Shown here in pieces: positions 10,570-20,197 of a DNA stretch of 50,748 nt. The notes under the pieces were generated by a model. It worked only from the letters and a program-made list of their open reading frames with translations, was not told where the DNA came from and ran no database searches. This DNA is from Pontibacter fetidus (lineage in GTDB: Bacteria; Bacteroidota; Bacteroidia; Cytophagales; Hymenobacteraceae). The stretch spans positions 1 through 50,748 of the forward strand of contig NZ_JAAEAA010000028.1 of NCBI RefSeq assembly GCF_010119545.1. Direction: 5' to 3'. How positions within the stretch are numbered: the stretch's first letter is position 1; every line of letters starts with the position of its first letter. Made by a program: the position numbers and the translations under genes.

Positions 10570-11852
10570 GCTTTTGCTTTGCTCCAGGGACAGTGGTGTT
10601 CGTGAATGTGCCGTTCAAAATCTTCTCTGAAGTATTTCAGAGCGCTCTGCAGGGGTTCCATGGCGCCTGGTGCCAGTGCACAGAATGTGTTGCCGGGGCC
10701 AAGGTATTTGGTATGAAAATCAAGTGTTAGCAGGTGTTCGGGTTTGCCTTCGCCTTTATCTATAGCCAGTAAAATCTTCTCTACCCAAGGCAATCCTTCG
10801 CGGCAAGGCGTACAGAAACCACACGACTCCTGTGCAAAGAAATGCTGCAGGTTCAGGGTAAAGCCAACCGGGCAGGTCTGGTCATCCATAATGATCATGG
10901 TACCAGTACCCATACGACTACCTGCCGCCTGAATAGAAGGATAATCCATGGGCAGGTCCAGATGTTCTTCCACTAAAAAGTCGGTGGATGCGCCGCCCGG
11001 TAAAAGCCCCCGGAATAAGTAACCGTCCTGCATGCCGCCGGCATAATCTTCTAGTATCTCACGTATAGTTGTGCCCATCGGTAATTCCCAGCAACCCGGG
11101 GTTTTAACTCTTCCACTAACCCCAAAAAGTTTGGTACCAGCATCAACAGTTAAGCCTAGTTTTTTAAACCATTCAGCTCCGTTGTTTACAATGTGGGGCA
11201 GGCAGCAAAGGGTCTCGACGTTGTTAACTATGGTTGGCTTCCCAAACAAACCACTTACCTGCGGGAAAGGCGGCTTTGCTCTTGGGTTGGCCCGTTTGCC
11301 TTCCAGCGCATTTAATAAAGCAGTTTCTTCGCCACACATATAGCGACCAACCCCGGTGTGCAGGTGCATATCAAGGTTAAAGCCAGAGCCAAGTATATTC
11401 TGCCCTAAATAGCCTGCGTCGTAAGCTTCCTGTATGGCTTTGGTAATTTCCCGTGCTGCTACTTTATAAGCCCAGCGCAGGAACACGTAGCTTATACTTG
11501 CCTGTATGGCATAGGCCGCTAGGATCATGCCTTCTATCAGCTGGTGCGGATTTCCTTCCAGTAACACGCGGTCTTTAAAGGTGCCGGGCTCCATTTCGTC
11601 GGCGTTGGCTACCAGGTATTTTGGTGTGGCAGCATCCGGGCCCATCGGCACAAAGCTCCACTTCAGGCCAGTGTTAAAACCAGCTCCGCCACGGCCTTTC
11701 AGGTCCGATTCCTTTACCAGTGCCTGTACTTCCTGTGGCGTCATCTCCTTCAGAATTTTGCGCACAGACTGGTATCCGCCCACCTTCTCATACTCTTTTA
11801 AGCTGAGCGGTGCGCGACCGGGTACAATGTGTTGGGTAAGCGGCTTCTCCAT
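10551..11852 (-). CDS. nuoF: NADH-quinone oxidoreductase subunit F (NADH/FMN binding)
   Basis: This 433-residue subunit is where NADH is oxidised in complex I. The glycine-rich segment GRGGAGFNTGLKWSF (residues 53-67) and NADEMEPGTFKDR (83-95) match the NADH and FMN binding elements of the family. The N3 4Fe-4S cluster ligands are Cys344, 347, 350 (SCGFCTPC) and Cys391. It lies 17 bp after nuoE, and its stop overlaps the nuoG start region by 19 bp. The length agrees with E. coli NuoF (445). Confidence 0.96.
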   Translation of the reverse strand: MEKPLTQHIVPGRAPLSLKEYEKVGGYQSVRKILKEMTPQEVQALVKESDLKGRGGAGFNTGLKWSFVPMGPDAATPKYLVANADEMEPGTFKDRVLLEGNPHQLIEGMILAAYAIQASISYVFLRWAYKVAAREITKAIQEAYDAGYLGQNILGSGFNLDMHLHTGVGRYMCGEETALLNALEGKRANPRAKPPFPQVSGLFGKPTIVNNVETLCCLPHIVNNGAEWFKKLGLTVDAGTKLFGVSGRVKTPGCWELPMGTTIREILEDYAGGMQDGYLFRGLLPGGASTDFLVEEHLDLPMDYPSIQAAGSRMGTGTMIIMDDQTCPVGFTLNLQHFFAQESCGFCTPCREGLPWVEKILLAIDKGEGKPEHLLTLDFHTKYLGPGNTFCALAPGAMEPLQSALKYFREDFERHIHEHHCPWSKAKAWQPSI

Positions 11853-11869
11853 AGGCCCGCTTGTTTGGG

Positions 11870-12334
11870 TTAAGTATACTTGTTCAGAATCTCATCCAGT
11901 TGTTCCACCGTCAGGTTACGGTACAGGTCGTTGTCGATCATAAGGGCAGGGGCACAGTCGCAGGTGCCAAGGCAGCAGTTCGGTAACAGGGTAAAGCGGC
12001 CATCTGCTGTGGTCTGGCCATACTGTATGTTTAGTTTTTTGTGAAGCGCTTCTTTTATTCCTTCATAACCCATTATATAACAGCTGATACTGTCGCAGAG
12101 CAGGATCACGTGTCGGCCCACCGGCCTGCGGAAGATCAGGTTATAAAAAGTAGCCACGCTATCAAGTTCCGCCGGAGACATTCCTACATAGTCGGCCACA
12201 TCTTTCAGGCTTTCATCTGATATCCAGCCATGGTTGTGCTGCACGATCTTCAGCGCTTCGATACAGGCATTTTTAGGCGCCGGTACCAGGCTTATTTCAT
12301 GGTCTATCTGATGTTTCTCTTCAGCGGTAAGCAT
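11870..12334 (-). CDS. nuoE: NADH-quinone oxidoreductase subunit E (2Fe-2S)
   Basis: This 154-residue thioredoxin-fold subunit carries the 2Fe-2S cluster N1a. The ligand pattern is present as Cys80 and Cys85 (CDSISC) and Cys121 and Cys125 (CLGTC). The N-terminal helical part includes the family segment ATFYNLIFRRPVG (about residues 61-73). It works with NuoF as the NADH dehydrogenase module. It is separated from nuoCD by a 161-bp spacer that contains a dispersed repeat. Confidence 0.95.
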   Translation of the reverse strand: MLTAEEKHQIDHEISLVPAPKNACIEALKIVQHNHGWISDESLKDVADYVGMSPAELDSVATFYNLIFRRPVGRHVILLCDSISCYIMGYEGIKEALHKKLNIQYGQTTADGRFTLLPNCCLGTCDCAPALMIDNDLYRNLTVEQLDEILNKYT

Positions 12335-12495
12335 GGGTTTAATTGTTGAATGGTTGATTGTTAAATTGTTTTATCTGCAACTGTAAACACCCCTATAGTC
12401 CCCTCAAGGGGACAGTTTATACTTGCAGCCTTTTACTTTTCTAACTTCCAAACTTTCTAACTTGTAACTTCTTAAACTTTCTAACTCTCTAACTC
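12335..12495. repeat. Spacer repeat: CCCCTCAAGGGG unit plus degenerate pyrimidine-rich tandem
   Basis: Bases 12382-12418 are a further copy of the unit seen twice between nuoI and nuoH, with the same ACACCCCTATAGTCCCC core and ACAGTTT end. Bases 12430-12495 then show a degenerate tandem of CTAACTT-like units, recurring about every 8-12 bases. A related CTAACTCTTTAACT stretch occurs at about 14380-14415, in front of the nuoB stop. No gene is supported. Confidence 0.7.
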
Positions 12496-14247
12496 TTACC
12501 TGTCAATGTCTGCCAGCACGTAATCCATGGCTCCGAGTATAGAGAGCAGATCGGCTACGGTGTAGCCTTTGCTGATGTAAGGGAGCATCTGCATGTGCGG
12601 GAACGATGGAGTGCGGATGCGCACCCGATAAGGCGATGTGTTGCCATCGCTGGTCAGATAGTAGCCGTTGGCTCCTTTGGTTGCTTCTATGCAGCTCATC
12701 GCTTCGCCGGCAGGTATAACCGGTCCCCAAGTAACACCTAAAAAGTGCGTGATCAGCGTCTCGATATCGTGCATGGTGTTTTTCTTGACAGGTGGTGTGG
12801 TGAGCGGATGATCTGATTTGAACGGGCCATCCGGCATGTTTTTCAGACACTGCTCTACAATGCGAAGGCTCTGGCGCATCTCGGCTACGCGGACTACAGC
12901 GCGGTCGTAGCAGTCGCCGTTGCTGGCAGTTGGTATGTCAAAATCAAACATTTCGTAGCCGGAGTAAGGTCGCTTCTTTCGGAAGTCCCAGTCCATGCCG
13001 CAGGCGCGCAGGTTTGGCCCCGTCACACCCCATTCTATCGCTTCTTCGGCAGTAAAAATGCCTATGCCAACGGTGCGTGCTTTGAAGATGCTGTTCTTCA
13101 TCACCATGGCATCGTATTCCTTCAGGCGTTTCGGGAAGTAATCTATAAAGCTTTGCACCAATGCTTCCCAGCCTTTTGGCAGATCCTGCGCTACACCGCC
13201 AATCCTGAACCAGTTCGGGTGCATGCGTCCGCCACAGATTCCTTCTATGATATCAAAAATTTTTTCACGGTCTGAGAACATGTAGAAAACGGGAGAGAGT
13301 TGGCCTACGTCCTGGGCAAAAGTGCCGTACCATACCAGGTGGCTGGCAATTCTAAAGAGTTCGCAGAGCATGACACGGATATATTTGACACGTTCCGGCA
13401 CTTCTATACCTGCCAGTTTTTCAACCCCCTGTAAATAAGCGAGGTTGTTCATCACGCCGCCCAGGTAATCTACGCGGTCGGTATAAGGGATATAGGTGTG
13501 CCACGACTGCCGCTCGCCCATTTTTTCAGCGCCACGGTGATGGAAACCGATATCAGGAATAGCATCTACTATGTCTTCTCCGTCTAACTGAAGTATAATT
13601 CTTAAAACTCCGTGTGTGCCGGGGTGCTGCGGACCAATGTTCAGAAACATAAAGTCACTGTCGTCGCTCTGGCGTTGCAGTCCCCATTCTTCCGGGTTGA
13701 ATTTTAGCGCTGCCTGCTCCAGGTCAACTTTATCGTCATACAGTTGGAAAGGTCCCATTTCGGTAGCGCGGGCAGGGTGCTCTTTGCGGAGCGGATGACC
13801 TACCCAGGTGCGTGGCATGAGGATGCGCGACAGGTGCGGATGCCCAGAGAAACGGATGCCAAACATGTCGTATACTTCACGTTCGTACCAGTTTGCGTTG
13901 GCCCACAGGCTGCTTATACTTGGTGCCGTCGGGAAGTCGCCTATTAAGGCTACTTTTAAGCGGATAAATTCGTTGCGAGGAAAGGAAAACAGGTGATAAA
14001 CCAGCGTGAAACTGGATTTTGGAACATGGTTGGCACCACGGTTTTTGGTACGCTCATCTATAGCGGTCAGGTCGAATAGCAGCTTAAAAGGCTCTGCCAC
14101 TTCTTTTTTCAGGAAGGTTAGCACATCCACAATTTTGTCCATCGGCGTCCAAAGCGTGAGCATTTCGTCTTTGGTAGCCTGTTGCGTAAAGGCATCTTCG
14201 CCGAAGCGTGCCTGTAGCTGTAATAATGTGCTGCTGTTGTTTTCCAT
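12496..14247 (-). CDS. nuoCD: Fused NADH-quinone oxidoreductase subunit C/D
   Basis: This 583-residue protein fuses the 30-kDa (NuoC, about residues 1-180) and 49-kDa (NuoD, about 195-583) subunits, as in E. coli (596-600 residues). The NuoC signature is [20 protein letters not shown] (119-138). NuoD begins at [16 protein letters not shown] (201-216), with the conserved His residues near the quinone site. Later come [20 protein letters not shown] and an intact C-terminus ending in [12 protein letters not shown]. NuoD forms the quinone chamber with NuoB and NuoH. Most Bacteroidota that carry complex I have separate nuoC and nuoD genes, so the fusion is notable. Confidence 0.96.
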   Translation of the reverse strand: MENNSSTLLQLQARFGEDAFTQQATKDEMLTLWTPMDKIVDVLTFLKKEVAEPFKLLFDLTAIDERTKNRGANHVPKSSFTLVYHLFSFPRNEFIRLKVALIGDFPTAPSISSLWANANWYEREVYDMFGIRFSGHPHLSRILMPRTWVGHPLRKEHPARATEMGPFQLYDDKVDLEQAALKFNPEEWGLQRQSDDSDFMFLNIGPQHPGTHGVLRIILQLDGEDIVDAIPDIGFHHRGAEKMGERQSWHTYIPYTDRVDYLGGVMNNLAYLQGVEKLAGIEVPERVKYIRVMLCELFRIASHLVWYGTFAQDVGQLSPVFYMFSDREKIFDIIEGICGGRMHPNWFRIGGVAQDLPKGWEALVQSFIDYFPKRLKEYDAMVMKNSIFKARTVGIGIFTAEEAIEWGVTGPNLRACGMDWDFRKKRPYSGYEMFDFDIPTASNGDCYDRAVVRVAEMRQSLRIVEQCLKNMPDGPFKSDHPLTTPPVKKNTMHDIETLITHFLGVTWGPVIPAGEAMSCIEATKGANGYYLTSDGNTSPYRVRIRTPSFPHMQMLPYISKGYTVADLLSILGAMDYVLADIDR

Positions 14248-14413
14248 GGCCAGGTTCTTTAATTGAGGGGACCAGTAAATTGTTAACTCATGCTAAATCT
14301 ATAGTTGTTTTATTATGGTAAGTATGTTTTGTGTTTGTTAGACACTCACAGGTCTGAAAGACACTGTGAGGTCACTACTCTTTAACTTCTAAACTCTCTA
14401 ACTCTTTAACTAT
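14248..14413. repeat. nuoB-nuoCD spacer with palindrome and pyrimidine-rich tandem
   Basis: The spacer contains an imperfect palindrome at about 14341-14374 (CTCACAG ... CTGTGAG arms around GTCTGAAAGACA) followed by CTTTAACTTCTAAACTCTCTA-type degenerate repeats to 14413. No coding potential is seen. Together with the other two long spacers, this shows that the operon's gaps have collected non-coding elements. Confidence 0.55.
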
Positions 14414-15052
14414 CTACAGTTCATCAGGCGACCGGAACTCTGTCATTTCATCCCAGCGTTCGCGTTTGCGTGCTTTTACTTCTATCTTATCTGGTTTTAT
14501 GACGCCTTGTTCACCAATAGTCCAGCTAAGTGGTCTTCGTTCTTTACCTACACTCTCGGCAAGCAACATCAGGCCTTCCATAAACGCATCGGGGCGGGGA
14601 GGACAACCGGGTACATACACATCTACTGGTAAAAATTTATCGACTCCCTGCACCACACTATAGATGTCGTACATGCCGCCGGAGTTGGCGCAGGATCCCA
14701 TCGAGATCACCCATTTTGGTTCCATCATCTGCTCGTGCAGGCGTTTGATGATCGGGGCCATTTTGATAAAAACGGTGCCAGCAATGATCATGATATCTGC
14801 TTCGCGCGGAGTACCACGGATTACTTCTGCACCAAAACGGGCTACATCGTACTTCGGCGTCATGGAAGTAGCCATCTCTACAAAACAGCAACTCAAACCA
14901 AAGTGGAAGGGCCACATAGAGTTTTTGCGTCCCCAGGCAACCAGATCCTGCACGGTGGTGAGCATGATACTTTGTTGCACGGTTTCTTCGTAAGAGCTGG
15001 TGCCCTTTACAGCGTTGGCAGGTTCTTCCGGTTTACTTAACCACCATTTCAT
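14414..15052 (-). CDS. nuoB: NADH-quinone oxidoreductase subunit B (cluster N2)
   Basis: This 212-residue subunit holds the terminal cluster N2, which reduces quinone in complex I. The ligands are the tandem Cys55-Cys56 (GLSCCFVEM), Cys121 (MGSCANSGG) and Cys150 (VPGCPPRP). The C-terminal extension ending in FRSPDEL matches the tail of E. coli NuoB, which ends in a similar RTPDEI. This again points to the enterobacterial-type enzyme. It is separated by 138 bp from nuoA. Confidence 0.96.
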   Translation of the reverse strand: MKWWLSKPEEPANAVKGTSSYEETVQQSIMLTTVQDLVAWGRKNSMWPFHFGLSCCFVEMATSMTPKYDVARFGAEVIRGTPREADIMIIAGTVFIKMAPIIKRLHEQMMEPKWVISMGSCANSGGMYDIYSVVQGVDKFLPVDVYVPGCPPRPDAFMEGLMLLAESVGKERRPLSWTIGEQGVIKPDKIEVKARKRERWDEMTEFRSPDEL

Positions 15053-15190
15053 AGGCGTAGAGGTTTGGTGTTATGTATGTCGTATTTCGTCAGTGCATCA
15101 GGGTAGGGTGAGTGTCGTTATTCGTTGCGCGTTGTTCGTTAATCGAACTATAGATCTTATGTCTTTATCAAGTTGTCCTTTGTCAGGCAA

Positions 15191-15619
15191 TCAGATAGCA
15201 GGCTTTTGCATGCGCTTGTAAGCTGCCAGTATTTTCTTTCCATCCGGGCCAAAGTCCAGTGCGCCCATGCGCCATTCGTAAATCAGTACCACTACCAGCA
15301 TCACCATAAACACAGCCACACCAGCGTAGCCATACCAACCCAACTCACGGAAAGCAATGGCCCAGGAAAGTATAAAAACCGTCTCCACATCAAATATTAC
15401 AAAAAGCATAGCCACCATGTAAAACTGCGAGGAGAAACGGATACGGGCAGAACCTTCGCTAACTATACCGCCTTCGTAGGGCTCAGTCATGGCGCGGCCT
15501 TTGCCACGTTGGCCCAGCACATACGACAAGCCAAGTATAACTCCTACCAGGCTCAGCACAATGCCGCCATAAACCAACAGGGGCCACAGGGGCACGGTAT
15601 TTACTTCTGAAGCGTCCAT
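15191..15619 (-). CDS. nuoA: NADH-quinone oxidoreductase subunit A
   Basis: This 142-residue membrane subunit has three helices, with the conserved loop YEGGIVSEGSARIRFSSQFY (about residues 48-67) and the acidic membrane motif VIFDVETVFILSWAIAF (about 74-90). These are hallmarks of NuoA near the quinone chamber. It is the first nuo gene of the operon. A CBS-domain gene ends 43 bp upstream on the same strand, so both may share a transcript. Confidence 0.95.
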   Translation of the reverse strand: MDASEVNTVPLWPLLVYGGIVLSLVGVILGLSYVLGQRGKGRAMTEPYEGGIVSEGSARIRFSSQFYMVAMLFVIFDVETVFILSWAIAFRELGWYGYAGVAVFMVMLVVVLIYEWRMGALDFGPDGKKILAAYKRMQKPAI

Positions 15620-15662
15620 AGCGTTTCCGGTTTAAACTATAGCAACTATAAAGGCAGTTATC

Positions 15663-16100
15663 TTACTCCTGGTGGCCGGTAATGTAATGTTCCAGCTCTT
15701 CTATTATAAATTTCTGCTCTTCTATCATGTACCTTACAATATCTCCGATAGAGACGATGCCAACAAGATTTTGATTATCGAAAACCGGTAAGTGCCGGAT
15801 ATATTTGCTTGTCATGAGGGCCATGCATTGCTCCATGGTCGTGTCGGGAGTAACGGTAACAGGGTGTTCGCTCATAATTTCCCGTACAAGCGTTTCTTTA
15901 GATGCCTTGCCCTTCAGGATCACTTTGCGGGCGTAGTCACGTTCTGTTAAAATGCCAACAAAACGGCCTTTATCTAAAACTAACAGCGAACCGATGTGGT
16001 GCTCTTCCATTTTCTCAAGCGCGCTGTAAACAGTGGTTTCCGGACTTACAGAAATCACGTCGCCACGTTTTTTCTGCAGAATGCATCTAACAGTTCCCAT
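15663..16100 (-). CDS. Two-CBS-domain protein
   Basis: This 145-residue cytosolic protein consists of a CBS domain pair and nothing else (about residues 8-62 and 73-130). Each repeat ends in the family pattern, GRFVGILTERDYARKVIL and NLVGIVSIGDIVRYMI. CBS pairs bind adenine nucleotides such as AMP, ATP or NAD(H) and usually act as energy sensors. Its position 43 bp before nuoA suggests a link with respiration, but this is inference. A purine-rich AAGGGGG stretch lies about 6-9 bases before the ATG, one of the few clear ribosome-binding sites in the window. Confidence 0.9.
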   Translation of the reverse strand: MGTVRCILQKKRGDVISVSPETTVYSALEKMEEHHIGSLLVLDKGRFVGILTERDYARKVILKGKASKETLVREIMSEHPVTVTPDTTMEQCMALMTSKYIRHLPVFDNQNLVGIVSIGDIVRYMIEEQKFIIEELEHYITGHQE

Positions 16101-16531
16101 ACTTCCCCCTTCTGTAAATAAGTTAATCTGAATATTTAAAACTATATACGATCTTAATTAAAAAAGGTAAAATAATTATGTGATAGTTTATGTTTTATAC
16201 AATAAATGCAAAAGCAACTATAAGCTGCTGATTCATAATGTAAGTGGCTGACAGCGAAGGTGTAAAGCAAAATTATAGTTAAAAAATCAGCTATAATATC
16301 TCAAAAATGAATGTTTAGATTGGAGAGTGCAAAAAAACGGATAAAGGATAAGACTTATTATAAAGTATAGGTGTATTCTAAAAATTATATTTTAAAGAAC
16401 CAGGTTTTCTAAAAGTTTTTATGATTGACAGGACAAAGTAGACTTAACTATTTGCCTGTTAAAAAGTATAATAGGTGCACTGGAAAACACAGCCGGATAC
16501 GCCGGGACTAAAAAATATAAACTATAGTTAT
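16101..16531. other. AT-rich divergent intergenic region (CBS gene / glgX)
   Basis: No gene is supported. The region is very AT-rich and lies between divergent genes, so it should hold promoters for both the CBS/nuo transcript (minus) and glgX (plus). I could not identify a convincing Bacteroidota -33/-7 pair. One exact AACTATAGTT palindrome lies at 16520-16529, three bases before the glgX ATG. Confidence 0.4.
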
Positions 16532-18709
16532 ATGAGTATTCCAATATATCCGGGCAACCCGTATCCGCTGGGCGCCACCTGGGATGGAGAAGGAGTTAAC
16601 TTTGCACTTTATGCCGACAATGCCACAGGCGTAGAGCTTTGTTTGTTTGATGATATCACCAGCGAGCAGGAATCGGTAAAGATAAAACTGGTAGAGCGCA
16701 CACACCAGATATGGCATACCTATTTGCCCGAGGTAAAGCCTGGCCAATTATACGGTTACAGGGTGCAGGGCCCTTACGAACCAGAAAACGGGCACCGGTT
16801 TAATCAAAACAAATTATTGCTTGACCCCTATGCAAAAGCTATTTCGGGACCGGTAGAGTGGCATGACTCGCTGTTCGGTTACAAAGTAGGTGATTCTGCC
16901 GAAGACCTGAGCTTTAGTGAAACCGATAGTGCCCCCTTTATTCCGAAAGCGGTAGTTATTGACCCGAATTTTGACTGGCAGGGAGACAAGCCACCAAAAA
17001 TACCTTATCACAAATCTGTTATTTACGAAGCACACGTAAAAGGCTTCACTTACCTTCACCCTGATATTCCGGAAGAAATTAGAGGTACCTATGCCGGCCT
17101 GGCACACCCGGTAACTATAGCTTATCTGCAGCAACTGGGTATAACAGCCATAGAGCTTATGCCGGTGCACCATTTTATAAGAGACCGTCACTTAGCAGAA
17201 AAAGGGCTTACAAACTACTGGGGTTATAACTCGATCGGATTTTTTGCGCCGGATGTACGCTATAGCAGCAGTGGTACCCTAGGGGAGCAGGTTGTAGAGT
17301 TTAAAAATATGGTGAAGGCTTTCCATAAAGCAGGCATAGAGGTGATACTGGATGTAGTGTACAACCATACCGCCGAAGGTAACCACATGGGCCCGACGCT
17401 CTCCTTTAAAGGCGTGGATAATGCATCGTATTACCGGCTTACCGAAGAGAACAAGCGCTATTACATGGACTATACCGGTACTGGCAATACCCTGAATTCG
17501 AGTTTGCCAAGCGTGTTGCGCCTGATCATGGACAGCCTGCGTTACTGGATTTTGGAAATGCACGTGGACGGCTTCCGTTTTGACCTGGCTTCTACACTGG
17601 CCCGGGAGCTGCATGGCGTTGATAAGCTGGGCTCTTTCTTTGATATCATTCACCAGGACCCGGTCATCTCGCAGGTTAAATTAATTGCTGAACCCTGGGA
17701 TGTAGGGGAGGGCGGCTACCAGGTTGGGAACTTCCCGGCTGGCTGGACAGAGTGGAACGGAAAGTACCGCGACTGCATGCGCGATTACTGGCGTGGCGAA
17801 CATAGTATGCTGGCAGAATTTGCCGAGCGCTTTACGGGTAGTTCTGATCTGTACCGGGATGATTACCGTCGCCCGACTGCCAGTATCAATTTTATTACGG
17901 CCCACGACGGTTTTACCTTACACGACCTGGTATCTTATAACGAAAAGCACAACGAAGCCAACGGCGAAAACAACCAGGATGGCGAAAGCCATAACCGATC
18001 CTGGAACTGTGGCGCCGAAGGTCCGACTGATGACCAGGCTATAGTTGCGCTACGGAATCAACAAAAACGCAATTTCCTGACTACGCTTTTCCTGTCGCAG
18101 GGGGTGCCGATGCTGGTGGCCGGCGACGAGATGAGCCGTACCCAAAATGGTAACAATAACGCATATTGCCAGGACAATGAAATATCGTGGCTGAACTGGG
18201 AGAAGGCCGATAAACAGCTGCTTGACTTTACCCAAAAACTGATAGCGTTACGAAAACAACACCCTGTTTTCTGTCGCCGCCGCTGGTTCCAGGGTACGCC
18301 AATTAAAGGGTTAGGAGTGGAAGATATTGCCTGGTTTTTGCCTGATGGTACCGAAATGACAGATGAGCACTGGAGCCACGACTTTGCCAAATCGCTGGCG
18401 GTTTATATGAACGGGCACGGATTACGTAGCGTAGGGCCTAAAGGAGAGCAAATGATAGATGATGACTTTTTCGTGATATTCAACGCGCACCACGAGCCCC
18501 TGAAATTTAGGCTACCGGCTGAAAAGTATGGCACCAAATGGAGCAAGGTGATTGATACCACCACCGGGCAGGTAGGTGTAAACGGAAAAGTATACAGTGC
18601 TGGAAAACTGTTGGAAGTCGGCGCCCGCGCAGTTGTGTTGCTACATTCCCAGACCCAGAAAAAACCGAAAGTGGCAGAACTAGCTCATAAAGCAAGCGAA
18701 CCGATCTAA
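16532..18709 (+). CDS. glgX: Glycogen debranching enzyme GlgX (GH13)
   Basis: This 725-residue enzyme hydrolyses alpha-1,6 branches in glycogen or limit dextrin. It has an N-terminal carbohydrate-binding (CBM48-like) domain, then a GH13 barrel. The four conserved regions are visible: [18 protein letters not shown] with nucleophile Asp351, LIAEPWDVG with acid/base Glu387, and [15 protein letters not shown] with Asp459. The frame is open upstream to a GTG at 16475, but the 19 extra codons look unlike the family. The ATG at 16532 begins [17 protein letters not shown], the expected start of the domain. It is longer than E. coli GlgX (657). The gene stands alone. Confidence 0.93.
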   Translation: MSIPIYPGNPYPLGATWDGEGVNFALYADNATGVELCLFDDITSEQESVKIKLVERTHQIWHTYLPEVKPGQLYGYRVQGPYEPENGHRFNQNKLLLDPYAKAISGPVEWHDSLFGYKVGDSAEDLSFSETDSAPFIPKAVVIDPNFDWQGDKPPKIPYHKSVIYEAHVKGFTYLHPDIPEEIRGTYAGLAHPVTIAYLQQLGITAIELMPVHHFIRDRHLAEKGLTNYWGYNSIGFFAPDVRYSSSGTLGEQVVEFKNMVKAFHKAGIEVILDVVYNHTAEGNHMGPTLSFKGVDNASYYRLTEENKRYYMDYTGTGNTLNSSLPSVLRLIMDSLRYWILEMHVDGFRFDLASTLARELHGVDKLGSFFDIIHQDPVISQVKLIAEPWDVGEGGYQVGNFPAGWTEWNGKYRDCMRDYWRGEHSMLAEFAERFTGSSDLYRDDYRRPTASINFITAHDGFTLHDLVSYNEKHNEANGENNQDGESHNRSWNCGAEGPTDDQAIVALRNQQKRNFLTTLFLSQGVPMLVAGDEMSRTQNGNNNAYCQDNEISWLNWEKADKQLLDFTQKLIALRKQHPVFCRRRWFQGTPIKGLGVEDIAWFLPDGTEMTDEHWSHDFAKSLAVYMNGHGLRSVGPKGEQMIDDDFFVIFNAHHEPLKFRLPAEKYGTKWSKVIDTTTGQVGVNGKVYSAGKLLEVGARAVVLLHSQTQKKPKVAELAHKASEPI

Positions 18710-18929
18710 ACGCATGGTTAAAAATTAGTCCTGCGCTTAAAAAAGCTGAGAACTAAACCTGAGTTTATGATTTTTGAGCTTTGTAGTGCTATCATGGATT
18801 AGAAAAGGGATGTCGTGAGAATTATTTCCGGATGATTATCTTTCTGCTGATTCGAATAGTGAACTGGCTCTACAACTATAGTTATGGCCGAAATTTCTGA
18901 TTGTCGGGAGTAATCACCAATTTTGCTGC

Positions 18930-19391
18930 ATGTACACACGCGAACAGGCTTCACAAATACGGCAGGCTTTCTGGACAGCTTTTGGACAGTACATTGCGCC
19001 GCAACTTTCGGCAGAAGGCTACCGCACCAACTGGTCTAACTATAAAACCGGTTATAAGCACGTATACTTCCGTATGCGCGCCGAAAAGAAGTCTGCCACG
19101 ATTAGCATCGAGCTTACACACCCCGACCCCGACATTCAGGAACTATACTTTGAGCAGTTTGAAGAACTTAAAACCTTGCTGCACGAAACCTTAGGCGAAG
19201 AATGGGAGTGGGAACTGCATGGCGAAGATGAAGAAGGCCGCACCATAAGCAGAATTTATAAAGAGCTACCGTCTGTAAACGTGTTCAACAAAGAAGACTG
19301 GCCACAACTGATCTCGTTTTTCAAACCCCGTATCATAGCCCTGGATGAGTTCTGGAGTGATGCCAAATATAGTTTCGAAGCGCTGAAATAA
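18930..19391 (+). CDS. DUF4268-type protein
   Basis: This 153-residue acidic cytosolic protein has the pattern of the DUF4268 family: an N-terminal YTREQASQIRQAFWTAFGQY helix, then an alternating strand-helix region and a C-terminal helix ending FEALK. Related proteins are seen alone or at the end of restriction-type nucleases, and their function is unknown. No catalytic motif is visible. It follows glgX by 220 bp and precedes a repeat region, so there is no informative operon context. Confidence 0.7.
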   Translation: MYTREQASQIRQAFWTAFGQYIAPQLSAEGYRTNWSNYKTGYKHVYFRMRAEKKSATISIELTHPDPDIQELYFEQFEELKTLLHETLGEEWEWELHGEDEEGRTISRIYKELPSVNVFNKEDWPQLISFFKPRIIALDEFWSDAKYSFEALK

Positions 19392-20197
19392 TTTCTATTC
19401 GTTATTTAGAAAAGCGGTCATCCTATAGTTAGGTCTATATTTTTCTTTGTTATTCCAAATTCAGTAGAAATATGGGTACTTTAGACCTCGTAGTGTGCGC
19501 AGCTCTTACGAGCGCTGCTATGCTATAGTTCTTACTCTGTCATTTCGAACACCGTGAGAAATCTAGTTTCTATAGTTGAAGTATACTTTCCCTAACTTCA
19601 TTCTGAGCGTTAGCCGAGGAATCTTATATATCCTTTACCTAACTATAGTTGCGTCTTGAGCCAAGCCTTTTCTTTCAAATTTCCTGTACTCCTGGGAGCT
19701 TTACTTACCTATCGTTTCATTTTTAGCTTTGGTGCTCTCACGGCCGGGAGGCCACGTCTTTGGGCATCGCGCTGCTGCCTTCTTGCTATCCTCGTTCCTC
19801 AGATTGCCTGCGGCACCGCAACAAGTCAAAGGCGCTCAACCCAAAGACTGTGATCTTTCTATTATTGACCTATAGCTATAGTTTAGACTGATAAGCTCCG
19901 AAATTCATCGTGATTATATTTTCGTAGGGACAGGTCGCGACCTGTCCGCTCTTGGCCTTCACCAATAAGGCTATAAATCTAACTATAGCAGTAGCAGAAA
20001 AGCTCCCCTCCTTAGGCAAGTCTTGGATCCCGAACTAGTTTCGGGAGAGGGGTAGAGGTGGTTGGACCAACAGCAACTATAAAACTATACTTTCAACTTT
20101 AGCAAAGGCCAAAAACTCCCTCTCCTGGCAGGAGAGGGCTGGGGTGAGGTGAAACTATAGTTCATTCATTATAACTATAGCAAAAGACCAGGCAACC
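19392..20197. other. Gene-free repeat region, left arm of a large inverted repeat
   Basis: There is no credible gene in these 806 bases. The region is a mosaic of repeat units: the 410-bp composite at 19539-19947, a G/C-rich palindrome block at 20001-20063, and a CCCTCTCC...GGAGAGGG unit followed by CTGGGGTGAGG at 20112-20150. Several exact copies of the iterated palindrome also occur (19641-19650, 20153-20162, and AAGTATACTT at 19579-19588). An open frame of 65 codons inside is an accident of the repeat. Confidence 0.75.
19539..19947 (+). repeat. Composite dispersed repeat, copy A (about 410 bp)
   Basis: The copy starts at GTCATTTCGAAC and ends in the perfect palindrome GGACAGGTCGCGACCTGTCC. 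A second copy lies in inverted orientation at 30527-30936. The central 140 bases (about 19720-19858) match the other copy at more than 90 percent by eye, with lower similarity outside. Within the core, GTCTTTGGG at 19756-19764 and CCCAAAGAC at 19840-19848 can pair, with extra G/C-rich complementarity inside, so the element can form a long hairpin. No transposase or coding content is seen. Confidence 0.85.

Noticed and set aside
15173..15610. 145-codon plus-strand open frame
   Set aside because: It is antisense to nuoA, which has clear family motifs; its composition is that of a shadow frame.
16475..16531. GTG start extending GlgX by 19 codons
   Set aside because: The ATG at 16532 starts the conserved domain directly, and the extension has no family-like sequence.
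19656..19853. 65-codon plus-strand open frame in the repeat region
   Set aside because: It lies wholly in the dispersed repeat; the frame is not kept in the second copy, and the substitutions do not spare codons.
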